DNA of 64,000 bases from Pseudorhizobium endolithicum (GTDB lineage Bacteria > Pseudomonadota > Alphaproteobacteria > Rhizobiales > Rhizobiaceae), in assembly GCF_902153245.2 (NCBI RefSeq), contig NZ_CABFWF030000008.1:1-64000 (forward strand), given 5' to 3'. Below are positions 7,951 to 16,502 of this stretch, piece after piece (position 1 is the stretch's first letter; the number at the start of each line of letters is the position of its first letter). The notes beneath the pieces are model-generated. The model was not told where the DNA came from and did no database searches. It was given only the letters and a program-made list of their open reading frames with translations. Both the position numbers and the translations under genes were made by a program.

Positions 7951-8721
7951 ATGGAGATCAACACTCCGCGGGAGGCCGCAAGCTTCGCCCTGTCGCTGCT
8001 CGACCTCACCAACCTGCGCGATGATTGCGATGCGGCGGCGATCGAGACCTTGTGCCGGCGCGCGCAGACGCCCTATGGTTCCGCGGCGGCCATCTGTATC
8101 TGGCCGCGCTTCGTGGCACAGGCCCGCAGCTTTCTCGCCCCAGGGCATCCGGTCCGCATCGCCACCGTAGTCAACTTCCCCTCGGGCGATCTTTCCGTGC
8201 CGGCCGTGGTGGAGGAAACCGAAGGCGCAATCCGTGATGGCGCCGATGAGATCGATCTCGTCATACCCTACAGGCGCTTCCTTGCGGGCGACGAGCCTGC
8301 CGTGACGGAGATGGTTGCGGCCGTGCGGGCGGCGTGCCCGGGGGCCTGCCTGAAGGTGATCCTGGAAACCGGAGAACTGAAGGACAGCGCCCATATCCGC
8401 CGCGCCGCCGAATTGGCGATCGGGGCCGGGGCCGATTTCATCAAGACCTCGACGGGCAAGGTCGCCGTGAACGCCTCCCTGGAAGCCGCCGACGTCATGC
8501 TTCGCGCCATTCGCGATTCCAGGAAGCGGATAGGTTTCAAGCCGGCCGGGGGGATATCGACGGTCGCCGATGCAGACCTCTACCTGAGGCTCGCGGAGAC
8601 GATCATGGGACCGAACTGGATCATGCCCTCCACCTTCCGCTTCGGTGCCTCCGGCCTCCTCGACGATATCCTGGGCGTCCTGGGCGGCGCGCCGCAACGA
8701 ACCGCGGCCACAGGGTATTGA
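7951..8721 (+). CDS. deoC: deoxyribose-phosphate aldolase
   Basis: The enzyme cleaves 2-deoxyribose-5-phosphate to acetaldehyde and glyceraldehyde-3-phosphate, the last step of deoxynucleoside catabolism. The 256-residue class I aldolase has all three key residues: D102 (DEIDLVI), Schiff-base lysine K165 (FIKTSTGK) and K197 (GFKPAGGI). ATG 7951 is chosen because GAGGAGGT lies eight bases upstream; in-frame ATGs at 7897 and 7921 lack one. It stops one base before deoA. Confidence 0.95.
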   Translation: MEINTPREAASFALSLLDLTNLRDDCDAAAIETLCRRAQTPYGSAAAICIWPRFVAQARSFLAPGHPVRIATVVNFPSGDLSVPAVVEETEGAIRDGADEIDLVIPYRRFLAGDEPAVTEMVAAVRAACPGACLKVILETGELKDSAHIRRAAELAIGAGADFIKTSTGKVAVNASLEAADVMLRAIRDSRKRIGFKPAGGISTVADADLYLRLAETIMGPNWIMPSTFRFGASGLLDDILGVLGGAPQRTAATGY

Positions 8722-8722
8722 C

Positions 8723-10033
8723 GTGATCCCCCAGGAGATCATCCGCCGCAAGCGTGACGGCGGCGAAATTTCGGCCGACGAGATCGCTGCCTTCATTGCC
8801 GGCCTCACTCGGGAGGAAATCACCGAGGGCCAGGCGGCCGCCTTCGCCATGGCCGTCTTCTTCCGCGGCATGACCCGCAACGAGACGGTTGCGCTGACGC
8901 TCGCCATGCGGGATTCCGGCGACGTCATGCGCTGGCCGGGCATCGATCGGCCGGTGGCCGACAAGCATTCGACGGGCGGCGTGGGAGACAATGTCTCCCT
9001 GATGCTCGCCCCAATCGTGGCCGCCTGCGGACTGGCAGTGCCGATGATCTCCGGCCGGGGGCTCGGCCATACGGGCGGCACGCTCGACAAGCTGCAGTCC
9101 ATCCCCGGCTACAACGTCATGCCCGATCCCGACCTGCTTCGCCGGGTCGTTTCGGAGGTCGGTTGCGCGATCATCGGCCAGACAGGTGATCTTGCGCCCG
9201 CGGACCGCCGCCTCTACGCCATCCGCGACGTGACAGCGACAGTGGAATCCGTGCCGCTGATCACGGCCTCGATCCTCTCCAAGAAACTGGCCGCCGGACT
9301 GCAGACGCTGGTCCTGGACGTCAAGGTCGGCAACGGCGCCTTCATGGCTGGCTGCGAGGAAGCCCAAACCCTCGCCCGCTCGCTGGTAGAGGTGGCGAAC
9401 GGCGCCGGCACGCGCACGACGGCCCTGCTGACGGACATGAACCAGCCGCTCGCGGATGCCGCGGGCAATGCCCTGGAGGTGCGCAATGCCGTTGACTTCC
9501 TGTCCGGCAGGAAGGGCGGCACCCGACTTCACGATGTGGTCGTCGCACTGGCGGTCGAGATGCTGTTGCAGGCCGGCCTCGCAGCGAACCAGGACGATGC
9601 GCGCGTCGCAGCGCTGGAGGCACTGGATAGCGGCAAGGCCCTGGAGGTCTTCGCCCGCATGGTTCACGCGCTGGGCGGCCCGACGGATTTCGTCGAGAAG
9701 TGCGACGCATATCTGCCGAAGGCAGCAGTTGTGGTTCCGGTCCCGGCAGCCGAAGGCGGCTGGCTGGCTGCTTCCGCCACGCGCGAACTCGGTCTCGCCG
9801 TGGTGGAATTAGGTGGTGGGCGAAAGCGCCCGCAGGACACCATCGACCATGCTGTCGGCCTCGCCGGCATCCAGCCGCTCGGCACGCGGGTGACAAAGGG
9901 GGAGCCGCTCGCCTTCGTCCATGCCGTGGATCAGGCGCAGGGCGAGAAGATTGCAGCGTCGGTCGCCCGCTGCTTCGTCATCGCCGCCGAACCGCCGGAA
10001 GACATGCCGGTCATCGTCGAGCGGATAAGCTGA
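8723..10033 (+). CDS. deoA: thymidine phosphorylase
   Basis: The enzyme converts thymidine and deoxyuridine with phosphate to base and 2-deoxyribose-1-phosphate. The 436-residue length matches the family (E. coli about 440). DRPVADKHSTGGVGD is the family signature that binds phosphate, followed by the glycine-rich SGRGLGHTGGTLDKL. GTG 8723 is preferred: AGGG lies seven bases upstream and the deoC stop is at 8719-8721. An ATG at 8645 would read out of frame through deoC. The TGA at 10031-10033 directly abuts the stop codon of the convergent gene. Confidence 0.95.
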   Translation: MIPQEIIRRKRDGGEISADEIAAFIAGLTREEITEGQAAAFAMAVFFRGMTRNETVALTLAMRDSGDVMRWPGIDRPVADKHSTGGVGDNVSLMLAPIVAACGLAVPMISGRGLGHTGGTLDKLQSIPGYNVMPDPDLLRRVVSEVGCAIIGQTGDLAPADRRLYAIRDVTATVESVPLITASILSKKLAAGLQTLVLDVKVGNGAFMAGCEEAQTLARSLVEVANGAGTRTTALLTDMNQPLADAAGNALEVRNAVDFLSGRKGGTRLHDVVVALAVEMLLQAGLAANQDDARVAALEALDSGKALEVFARMVHALGGPTDFVEKCDAYLPKAAVVVPVPAAEGGWLAASATRELGLAVVELGGGRKRPQDTIDHAVGLAGIQPLGTRVTKGEPLAFVHAVDQAQGEKIAASVARCFVIAAEPPEDMPVIVERIS

Positions 10034-10540
10034 CTACTGCGTCAGCTTCATCACGCCGTCATCCACCCTGAAGGACGACAGCTTGCTGAGAAAACTCATG
10101 CCCACAAGCGTCGAGGCGAGCGCCGCGTCGCGCAGCACGAAGGCGTCCACCTGGCGTACCCTCACGCCCTGAAGCTCGATCCGATCCAGCACGACATGGG
10201 CGGCTTCGGTCCGGCCATTAGCGGTGCTGACCTGATGCTTGAACTCCAGTCGATTACCGGAATAGCCGAGCCGGCGCGCCGTGCTCTCGTTGAGCGCGAC
10301 CAGCGAGGCGCCGGTATCGACCATGCCTTCGACCGGCTTGCCATTGATCCGGAAGACCGCGCTGTAGTGGCCGCCGCCGTTGACGGCAAGGGCGGCAGTC
10401 CTCGGCGAGGTCGTGGCTGCCGAGACCTGCTGTACCGGTTCATCGGAAGGAGCCGGTATTTCGGTCAGTCCCAGGAGCGCCGGCACCTGCGATGCCAGCA
10501 CCGCCACGAGCGCGAACAGGAAAAGGCTGCGTCCGAACAT
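10034..10540 (-). CDS. retropepsin-like aspartic protease, TIGR02281-type, membrane-anchored
   Basis: The 168-residue protein has an N-terminal hydrophobic anchor (residues 4-24), a Ser/Thr/Pro-rich linker and a single clan AA aspartic protease domain. The catalytic motif is VDTGAS with D75, and the second signature is LVGMSFLSKL near residue 150. One copy per chain means it would act as a dimer. It is a common small alphaproteobacterial protein facing the periplasm; the substrate is unknown. It interrupts the nucleoside cluster and converges on deoA with no base between the two stop codons. Confidence 0.85.
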   Translation of the reverse strand: MFGRSLFLFALVAVLASQVPALLGLTEIPAPSDEPVQQVSAATTSPRTAALAVNGGGHYSAVFRINGKPVEGMVDTGASLVALNESTARRLGYSGNRLEFKHQVSTANGRTEAAHVVLDRIELQGVRVRQVDAFVLRDAALASTLVGMSFLSKLSSFRVDDGVMKLTQ

Positions 10541-10596
10541 GCCGGCTCCGCTTGATCGAGAAAACCTGCCCGCATCCTAGCGGTGACTCATGAAGA

Positions 10597-10624
10597 AGGC
10601 CCTGCGCCGGCGAGCACAGGGCCT
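10597..10624 (-). terminator. terminator-like hairpin after upp
   Basis: AGGCCCTG (10597-10604) pairs perfectly with CAGGGCCT (10617-10624) around a 12-base loop. On the minus strand it starts 37 bases after the upp stop codon and is followed by TTCTTCAT, a weak U-rich tail. Confidence 0.6.
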
Positions 10625-10660
10625 GAAACTTCCGATGTCGTAAAGATGAGGTAAAGGCTT

Positions 10661-11290
10661 CTACTTCGTGCCGTACATGCGGTCGCCGGCATCGCCGAGG
10701 CCGGGCACGATATAGCCCTGCTCGTTCAGGTGGCTGTCGATCGATGCCGTATAGACGCGGACGTCCGGATGGTGCTCGCGGAAACTCTTGATGCCTTCGG
10801 GAGCGGCCAGCAGGCAGAGGAAACGGATGTTGTGAGCTCCGCGCTCCTTGAGCTTGTCGATCGCCGCAATCGCGGAATTGCCTGTCGCGAGCATCGGGTC
10901 CACGACGATGATAAGGCGTTCGGCTATGTCGTCGGGGGCCTTGAAGAAGTATTCCACCGCCTGCAGCGTATCGTGGTCGCGATAGACTCCGATATGCGAG
11001 ACACGCGCCGAAGGCACCAGTTCGAGCATGCCTTCCAGCAATCCGTTGCCAGCCCGCAGGATGGAGGCAAAGACCAGTTTCTTGCCTTCCAGCACCGGGC
11101 TTTCCATCGGCTGCAGCGGCGTCTCTATGGTCTCCATCGTCATCTCGAGGTCGCGTGTCACCTCGTAGCAAAGCAAGGTGGAAATCTCGCGCAGCAGGCG
11201 CCGGAAGCCAGCCGTGGAGGTCTCCTTCTTGCGCATGATCGTCAGCTTATGCTGCACCAACGGATGATCGATGACCGTGACGCCGTCCAT
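10661..11290 (-). CDS. upp: uracil phosphoribosyltransferase
   Basis: This salvage enzyme joins uracil and PRPP to make UMP, using the uracil released by phosphorolysis of uridine and deoxyuridine. The 209-residue length is standard. The PRPP loop [11 protein letters not shown] (near 130-140), the flexible [12 protein letters not shown] segment and the C-terminal uracil-binding [17 protein letters not shown] are all present. It is transcribed in the same direction as deoB and add; an 81-base gap with a hairpin separates it from add. Confidence 0.96.
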   Translation of the reverse strand: MDGVTVIDHPLVQHKLTIMRKKETSTAGFRRLLREISTLLCYEVTRDLEMTMETIETPLQPMESPVLEGKKLVFASILRAGNGLLEGMLELVPSARVSHIGVYRDHDTLQAVEYFFKAPDDIAERLIIVVDPMLATGNSAIAAIDKLKERGAHNIRFLCLLAAPEGIKSFREHHPDVRVYTASIDSHLNEQGYIVPGLGDAGDRMYGTK

Positions 11291-11342
11291 CAGAAACCTG
11301 CCTTCCCCTATTCTGTGTGCTTCTTCACTTGTTGGTTGGAAT

Positions 11343-11371
11343 GGCGGGAAAAGGCAACCCTTCCGCCCGCC
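11343..11371 (-). promoter_or_regulatory. stem-loop between add and upp
   Basis: GGCGGG (11343-11348) and CCCGCC (11366-11371) form an outer 6-bp stem, with an inner AAGG-CAAC-CCTT stem. It starts directly after the add stop codon on the minus strand and has no T-run, so it is a possible processing or partial termination signal. Confidence 0.35.
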
Positions 11372-12382
11372 TTATCCCAAGCTCGCGGGCCGGAAGCCTT
11401 CGTCCAGCCTCGCCAGAAGTCGCCCGCGCGGTTCCTCGTCCACGAAGGCGGCCTCCAGCGCGGTCCGCGTCATACCGTCGATTTCCTGCTCGGAAAGGCC
11501 CATCGTCTCCAATGCGATTTGATATTCGCGGGCGAGAGACGTGTGGAAGAAGGGCGGATCGTCGGAATTCAGGCAGACCCTGACGCCGGCCTGCTTCAGC
11601 CGCCGCAGGGGGTGGCTGCCGAAATCGGGGTAGACGCCGAGGGCGATGTTGGAACCGGGGCAAACTTCGAGGACGGTGCCGAGATCGCGCAGCCGGGCGA
11701 CGAGCTCCGGATCCTCTACCGCGCGGACACCGTGGCCGATACGCGCAGGCCGCACGAGATCGAGCGCATCGGCGACACTGAAAGGGCCGCAGACCTCGCC
11801 TGCGTGGATCGTCAGGCCCAGGCCCGCCTCGCGGGCGATATCGAAGGCAGGGGCATAATCCGACACGCGCCCCATGCGCTCCTCACCCGCCATGTTGAAG
11901 CCGGTCACCAGCGGGTTCTTGCCGCGGGCAGCATATTTTGCGGCTGCGATGACGCTTTCCGGGCCGAAGTGCCGTTCCCCGGTGACGATGATCCGCGCTT
12001 CGATGCCGGTCTTTTCGCGCGCCCGCCGAATGCCTTCGGAAATGCCGGCAATGTAGGCATCCGCGCCGAGCCCGATCCGGTCGCCGTGGTCCGGTGAAAC
12101 GATGATCTCACTATAGATGGTGTTCTCGCCGGCAAGCTCGGTGAGGTAGCTTTCGGTCAGCAGCGCATAATCCTCATCGGTGCGGAAGAGCGATGCGACG
12201 CGATCGTAGCAGACGAGGAATTCCGAGAAATCGGACCAGACATAGGCTCCCTCGCGCAGGATGTCCGAGGTATCCACCCCGTACTTCTCCGCCTGCCGGG
12301 CCGCCAGCGCCGGCGGGGCCGCCCCTTCGATATGGCAGTGGATCTCGGCCTTCAGAAGATGCCGCGTCAAAGGAAACTCCAT
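11372..12382 (-). CDS. add: adenosine deaminase
   Basis: The enzyme deaminates (deoxy)adenosine to (deoxy)inosine, which feeds the 6-oxopurine-specific phosphorylase. The 336-residue metallo-dependent hydrolase has zinc ligands H15 and H17 (AEIHCHIEG), H193 with catalytic E196 (IHAGE), H217 (GHG) and D274-D275 (NSDDPPFF). ATG at 12382 overlaps deoB by 16 bases; an in-frame TTG four codons later, with GGAG upstream, is an alternative start. A close relative is adenine deaminase, but HAGEVCGP and the deo context favour adenosine deaminase. Confidence 0.9.
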   Translation of the reverse strand: MEFPLTRHLLKAEIHCHIEGAAPPALAARQAEKYGVDTSDILREGAYVWSDFSEFLVCYDRVASLFRTDEDYALLTESYLTELAGENTIYSEIIVSPDHGDRIGLGADAYIAGISEGIRRAREKTGIEARIIVTGERHFGPESVIAAAKYAARGKNPLVTGFNMAGEERMGRVSDYAPAFDIAREAGLGLTIHAGEVCGPFSVADALDLVRPARIGHGVRAVEDPELVARLRDLGTVLEVCPGSNIALGVYPDFGSHPLRRLKQAGVRVCLNSDDPPFFHTSLAREYQIALETMGLSEQEIDGMTRTALEAAFVDEEPRGRLLARLDEGFRPASLG

Positions 12383-13587
12383 CCGTGCGATCCGGCGGGA
12401 ATGCCCAGATGGGCCGCCAGCGACTCGCCTATGTCGGAATAGGTGGGCCTGATCCCGATGTCGCGGGAGCGGATGCCGGGACCGAAGGCCATAACCGGTA
12501 TGCGCTCGCGCGTATGGTCGGTCCCGCGCCAGGTCGGATCGCAGCCGTGGTCGGCCGTCAGGATCACGAGGTCTCCCGGCCGCAGCCGTCGATGGATTTC
12601 CGGCAGGCCAAGGTCGAAGGCCTCCAGCGCCGCGGCATAACCCGGCACATCCCGCCGGTGCCCGTACAACTGGTCGAAATCGACGAAATTGGTGAAGACG
12701 AGGTCACCGTCACCGGCTGCGTCCATCGCCTCCAGCGTCGCCGCCATCAGCGCCGCATTGCCGTTCGCCTTCACCACCCGCGAAACGCCCTGGTGGGCGA
12801 AGATGTCGCCGATCTTGCCGATGGCGTGCACCGTGCGGCCTGCCTCGACCAGCCGATCCAGCAGCGTCGGCTCGGGCGGGGGGACGGAAAAGTCGCGGCG
12901 ATTGCCCGTCCGCTCGAAGGTTTCAGAGGTCTCGCCGATGAAGGGACGCGCGATCACCCGACCAATGTTGAGCGGATCCACCAGGCGCCGGACGGTCTGG
13001 CTGAGTTCGATCAGCCGCTCGAGCCCGAAATGGATCTCGTGGGCGGCAATCTGCAGCACGGAATCGCTGGATGTGTAGCAGATGGGCTGGCCGGTACGGA
13101 TGTGCTCCTCGCCCAGGCGGGCGATGATCTCGGTGCCGGAGGCATGGCAGTTGCCGAGGATGCCAGGCACATCGCCGTCCCGGCATATCGCCTCCACCAG
13201 ATCCGGCGGAAAGGCGTCGCCCTTGGACGGGAAGTAGCCCCAGTCGAACATGACCGGCGTGCCGGCGATCTCCCAATGGCCGGAAGGCGTGTCCTTGCCG
13301 CGGGAGACTTCCTCGGCCGCCCCGTGCAGCCCGAAGATCCGTTCCGGCCGCGGCATGGCGGCAGGATAATCGCCGCTAGCGAGATGGGCGATTTCCAGAA
13401 GCCCGAGGGAGGCCATGTTGGGAAGCTTCAGCGGGCCGGAGCGCAAACCCGCCCGATCGGCCGCGCCCGCCGCGCAGAATTCTGCGATATGGCCGAGCGT
13501 GTTGGAGCCGAGGTCGCCATAGGCCTCAGCGTCACGGGCACCGCCGACGCCGAAGGAGTCCAGAACAAAGAGGAAGGCGCGCGCCAT
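12367..13587 (-). CDS. deoB: phosphopentomutase
   Basis: The enzyme interconverts (deoxy)ribose-1-phosphate and -5-phosphate, linking the two phosphorylases to DeoC. The 406-residue alkaline-phosphatase-superfamily protein has the N-terminal metal motif [16 protein letters not shown], the GSNTLGHI phosphorylated-residue segment, and the C-terminal metal sites [10 protein letters not shown] and GTDHTRE. It is the first gene of the minus-strand deoB-add-upp group; its stop overlaps the add start. Confidence 0.95.
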   Translation of the reverse strand: MARAFLFVLDSFGVGGARDAEAYGDLGSNTLGHIAEFCAAGAADRAGLRSGPLKLPNMASLGLLEIAHLASGDYPAAMPRPERIFGLHGAAEEVSRGKDTPSGHWEIAGTPVMFDWGYFPSKGDAFPPDLVEAICRDGDVPGILGNCHASGTEIIARLGEEHIRTGQPICYTSSDSVLQIAAHEIHFGLERLIELSQTVRRLVDPLNIGRVIARPFIGETSETFERTGNRRDFSVPPPEPTLLDRLVEAGRTVHAIGKIGDIFAHQGVSRVVKANGNAALMAATLEAMDAAGDGDLVFTNFVDFDQLYGHRRDVPGYAAALEAFDLGLPEIHRRLRPGDLVILTADHGCDPTWRGTDHTRERIPVMAFGPGIRSRDIGIRPTYSDIGESLAAHLGIPAGSHGWSFL

Positions 13588-13608
13588 CTGTCACCCGGAA
13601 AGAGAAAT

Positions 13609-13624
13609 CGCCCGGTCAAGGGCG
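13609..13624 (-). terminator. weak terminator-like hairpin between the tadE genes and deoB
   Basis: On the minus strand CGCCC and GGGCG form a 5-bp stem with a 6-base loop, followed by ATTTCTCTTT. It lies between the stop of the second tadE-like gene (13683) and the deoB start (13587). The short stem makes this tentative; the deoB promoter probably lies in the same gap (13588-13682). Confidence 0.35.
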
Positions 13625-13682
13625 AACGCAATCCGGTTACATATAGTTTAGCACCTGCTTTGGCAAAGGGCGTGATGACCGC

Positions 13683-14267
13683 TCAGCAGTCGCCGCACTT
13701 GATCGCCGAACCCGTCCGGGCCCGATAATAATAGTCGCGGCGAATGGTGATGTCCCGCACCTGGCTGGGAAGCAATCCGGGCATGAACATCAGCAACTGA
13801 TGCGGCACCGAAAGCTCCGCATGCACCACGAAGGAGCCCGGAACCTTCATCTGGGCGGGGATATCGACCGTGTTGCCTGCGGTGTAGGGCTTGTTGCCCG
13901 CGTCGTCCCAGGACCAGGCCACCTTGGAATTGGCCGCATCGACCGCAATTCCCGTTATCTTGAGGTCGAAATCGGCCCCGCCATAGGGAACGAAGATGCT
14001 TTCCGCCACGTCGACCATGGTGCCGAGAAAGCTCTTGGTGACGCTCTCCTGCTGGGTCACCAGGTCGGCGATGGTGCCCGAGGCCCGCGCCACCCGTTTT
14101 GAGACGCTGAGGCCGATGGTCAGCTCGAAGACGGTGATGTAGATCATCAGGAGCAGCGGCGCGATCAGCGCGAATTCCACGGCACCGACACCCGCACGGT
14201 CGTGCCAGAGACCGCGAAGGCCCCGCCGTGATCCCCCCACCGCCGAATTCGGGCGCCGCCATCCCAT
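13683..14267 (-). CDS. TadE/TadG-type pseudopilin (second copy)
   Basis: This is a minor pilin-like protein of the Flp/Tad pilus. The 194 residues carry a cytoplasmic basic start, a TadE-type helix with GAVEFALIAPLLLMIYITVF near residues 28-47 (including the conserved E at +5 of a prepilin-like site) and a periplasmic C-terminal domain with cysteines only at the extreme end (KCGDC). It starts three bases after the stop of the other tadE-like gene, so the two are translated from one message and may form a heteromeric pseudopilin pair at the pilus base or tip. Confidence 0.85.
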   Translation of the reverse strand: MGWRRPNSAVGGSRRGLRGLWHDRAGVGAVEFALIAPLLLMIYITVFELTIGLSVSKRVARASGTIADLVTQQESVTKSFLGTMVDVAESIFVPYGGADFDLKITGIAVDAANSKVAWSWDDAGNKPYTAGNTVDIPAQMKVPGSFVVHAELSVPHQLLMFMPGLLPSQVRDITIRRDYYYRARTGSAIKCGDC

Positions 14268-14270
14268 CGC

Positions 14271-14861
14271 CTAGTAATCCTCGTTCTGGAATGAGGCCGT
14301 GGCGACGATCAGGAACTCGTTGGGGACGGACCCGTCCACCGGCCTGAGCCCGGAGATGTAGGGGCGCACCAGGTCCGTGACGACGCTCCACTTGTAATAG
14401 GCCCGCAGCATGTTCTTGCTGCGGGGACCGCCCGGAGTGAAGTTATTGGAGGCTTCCAGGGCAACCCCGTCGCGCGGGATGGTGTTCGGGATGTCCGCGA
14501 ATGTCGCGAAGCTGCGGACGTCGAGGATCAGCTTGCCGTCGTCCTCCGCGCCGCATTGGATGAGGATCGACACCTCGTCGCAGAACATGCCGCGGAAATC
14601 GGCTTCCGTCGTGTTCGCTGTCGTGACCTGCCCAGTGCGGACCTTTCGCGCCAGCGTATCCACGGCATTGGCGACCAGTTGCTCGCCCGTGAAGGCGACG
14701 AAGGTCTCGATGATGGCGAAGACGATCAGGAAGTAGGGAATGGCAAGCAGGGCGAATTCGATCGCCGCCGCACCGTCGCGCGACCGCAGAAGCCGCGTCG
14801 CGGCGCCCTTGGCAGGCTTGCCGGTGGCGTCATCGGTGTCATTGTTTCCGGTTTTCCACAT
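14271..14861 (-). CDS. TadE/TadG-type pseudopilin (first copy)
   Basis: The 196-residue product has a charged cytoplasmic start (MWKTGNNDTDD...RLLRSRDG), then GAAAIEFALLAIPYFLIVFAI, the class III prepilin-type helix with the conserved glutamate of TadE proteins. A periplasmic domain with two cysteines (FCDEVSILIQC) follows. TadE proteins are processed by the CpaA-type peptidase and are needed for Flp pilus assembly. The start ATG at 14861 is chosen because the upstream extension is an arginine-rich shadow frame across the next gene. Confidence 0.85.
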   Translation of the reverse strand: MWKTGNNDTDDATGKPAKGAATRLLRSRDGAAAIEFALLAIPYFLIVFAIIETFVAFTGEQLVANAVDTLARKVRTGQVTTANTTEADFRGMFCDEVSILIQCGAEDDGKLILDVRSFATFADIPNTIPRDGVALEASNNFTPGGPRSKNMLRAYYKWSVVTDLVRPYISGLRPVDGSVPNEFLIVATASFQNEDY

Positions 14862-14980
14862 ACTCGTCGACCTGCTAGCGCGCGGGCCGATGGTATTGGC
14901 GGAGTATTGACAATCCGTTGCCTCCTCCGAGGCATTTGGAGTCAAATGTCTTCGGAAGACTGCCGCAGGTTCGGGCTCGA

Positions 14981-15385
14981 CTACGGGGCGGTCGTGTTGG
15001 AAAATTCGGCGTGCTGCTCGCAATTCGGGGTGCAGGAGAGGATCGAGCGTTCCGTCTGCCGGAAGACCCGTACTGTGTTTCCTTCGTCGATCGACACGAG
15101 CACCCGCTCGTCGGCGATGGCGTTGCCCTCGCTGTCCAGCAGCACGAGATTGGTGGTACCGAAGCTGCGTCCGGTGAGGACGATCGTCGTCGGATCCGCC
15201 ACCGTCGCGTCGGCGACATTGGCATTGCCGACGATGACCTTGCTGACCGGCCGGTCGAGCCGCAGGACCCTGGCGTGGTTCATGAACACGCGAAGGAGAT
15301 CTTCCTCCTGAGCGGATGCCGGCCATGGGCTGCCGGCGACGGCGCACAGGACGAGGCAGAAACGGAGGAGGACGCTTGCGGGCAT
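14981..15385 (-). CDS. orphan secretin N-domain protein (CpaC N-terminal domain paralogue)
   Basis: The 134-residue exported protein has a signal peptide (residues 1-26, cleavage after ASAQ) and one pilus-assembly N-terminal domain of the CpaC/RcpA type (VLRLDRPVSKVIVGNANVADATVADPTTIVLTGRSFGTTNLVLLD, stated here in pieces of the domain at about 35-80). It resembles residues 70-130 of CpaC in this window but lacks the secretin channel. The tail has two cysteines (SCTPNCEQH). Encoded first in the minus-strand tadE group, divergent from the pilin. It may bind the secretin or periplasmic pilus parts. An upstream ATG at 15445 has no clear ribosome site and would spoil the signal peptide. Confidence 0.75.
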   Translation of the reverse strand: MPASVLLRFCLVLCAVAGSPWPASAQEEDLLRVFMNHARVLRLDRPVSKVIVGNANVADATVADPTTIVLTGRSFGTTNLVLLDSEGNAIADERVLVSIDEGNTVRVFRQTERSILSCTPNCEQHAEFSNTTAP

Positions 15386-15717
15386 TTCCGGGCCTTTGGA
15401 TAGGTGTTGCCTCCGCGATAATGCGGCAGACTGGTGAATGAACACTTAAGACTTCACGGAACTGGAACGGGGCAGCAGCCCCCTTTCGCCGCCGTGCGAC
15501 CGAGAATTCCCCCGAACATTACGGGGTTCATCCCTTTGTTTTTCGAAAGATAATTTAGCACTTTCGCATGCCTAACGGACGAGCCTGAAAACGTTAACGA
15601 CCCGCTAAGGATGTTCTTTAAGTGGATTGCAATCGTCTCCCGCTACGGTGCCTGCATCCGAACAACGGAAACAGTTGTCGGGATTGCTGATTCACCAACG
15701 TGTCGTAGGAGAGTTCC
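15386..15717. promoter_or_regulatory. divergent promoter region of the pilus locus
   Basis: This 332-base gap separates the minus-strand CpaC-N/tadE genes from the pilin. It is AT-rich compared with its surroundings in its middle part. Visible elements are GTTAACG...CTAAG at 15593-15609 (TTAA-N7-CTAA, close to the CtrA consensus TTAA-N7-TTAA), a perfect 10-bp palindrome GATTGCAATC at 15625-15634 and several further TTAA words. No open frame of coding character is seen. The pilin Shine-Dalgarno AGGAGAG lies at 15707-15713. Confidence 0.55.
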
Positions 15718-15897
15718 ATGTCGAAGTTTTTCGCTCGTTTTAGAAAAGATGAATCCGGTGCGACCGCCATCGAATACGGTCTGATCGCCGCCCTCATTTC
15801 CGTCGCCCTGATCGCCGGCGCGTCCACGCTCGGCAACTCGCTCGACAATACCTTCTCGAAAGTCGCGAACAAGATGGATACCCACGCAAACAAATAA
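15718..15897 (+). CDS. pilA: Flp-type major pilin
   Basis: This 59-residue class IVb prepilin is the main subunit of the Flp/Tad adhesive pilus. The basic leader MSKFFARFRKDESG ends at G14, the expected cleavage point. The mature part starts ATAIEYGLIAALISVALI with the invariant Glu at +5 and Tyr at +6, and the whole hydrophobic helix is typical of Flp. The ribosome site AGGAGAG precedes ATG 15718. It is the first gene of the cpa operon; a 14-bp stem-loop immediately after the stop codon separates it from cpaA. Confidence 0.95.
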   Translation: MSKFFARFRKDESGATAIEYGLIAALISVALIAGASTLGNSLDNTFSKVANKMDTHANK

Positions 15898-15901
15898 CCC
15901 C

Positions 15902-15932
15902 CGAAGTGAGGGTGCTTTGCGCCCTCACTTCG
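15902..15932 (+). promoter_or_regulatory. stem-loop after the pilin gene
   Basis: Bases 15902-15915 pair with 15919-15932 (14 bp, one G-T wobble) around a TTT loop, starting four bases after the pilin stop codon. No T-run follows. It probably protects the 3' end of the abundant pilin message or attenuates read-through into cpaA. Confidence 0.65.
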
Positions 15933-15958
15933 ACGCGACGAGTATCGTAGAGGGTCCC

Positions 15959-16480
15959 ATGTCCGCAATCGGCGCAGCAATCTTGATGATTCCCGCCATC
16001 TGCCTCTTCATGGCGGCGGTCATGGACCTCTTTACGATGACGATCCCCAATCGTCTGTCGCTTTTTCTTTTCGCCTCCTTTGCCGTCCTGGCGCCCGTTT
16101 CCGGTCTGCCTTGGGCGGAGATCAGCATGAGCCTGGCGGCAGGTGCGGTGGTTCTGGGGGCATGCTTCGGCTTCTTCGCGCTAAACATCATGGGTGGCGG
16201 GGACGTGAAGCTCCTGGCCGCATCCGCCGTCTGGTTCGGCTTCAGCGCCGCCCTCGGCGCCTTCATCGTACAGACGGCGCTCTGGGGCGGTCTCGTCACT
16301 CTGCTGGTCATGCTGATCCGCTCGCAGGCCGACCGCTTCGCGCTGATCGGCACCATCGTCCCCGCCCCTATCCTCGCGACGAAGAAGGTGCCCTATGGCG
16401 TCGCGATCGGCATCGCCGGCATCATGACCTTCTGGAATTCGCCTATCGCCCTGAGCGCGATGACCCTTCTCCAGAAGTGA
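15959..16480 (+). CDS. cpaA: prepilin peptidase CpaA/TadV
   Basis: This inner-membrane aspartic peptidase processes the Flp prepilin and TadE-type pseudopilins. The 173 residues form about six membrane segments. Both catalytic aspartates are visible: D23 (AVMDLFTMTIPN) and D82 (GGGDVKLLAA). Like other CpaA/TadV proteins it lacks the methyltransferase domain of PilD. ATG 15959 is preceded by AGAGGG; the longer frame from 15917 would start inside the stem-loop. Confidence 0.93.
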   Translation: MSAIGAAILMIPAICLFMAAVMDLFTMTIPNRLSLFLFASFAVLAPVSGLPWAEISMSLAAGAVVLGACFGFFALNIMGGGDVKLLAASAVWFGFSAALGAFIVQTALWGGLVTLLVMLIRSQADRFALIGTIVPAPILATKKVPYGVAIGIAGIMTFWNSPIALSAMTLLQK

Positions 16481-16502
16481 TCGGCGCCTCGCCTACCTCT
16501 CG

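Noticed and set aside
8645-8722. N-terminal extension of deoA from ATG 8645
   Set aside because: The extension lies within deoC in another frame and is unrelated to thymidine phosphorylases; GTG 8723 has a ribosome site and gives the normal length.
14981-15385. CpaC-N protein as a truncated secretin pseudogene
   Set aside because: It has a complete signal peptide, proper stop and no secretin remnants downstream; the following gene is a TadE-like protein in an ordered operon.
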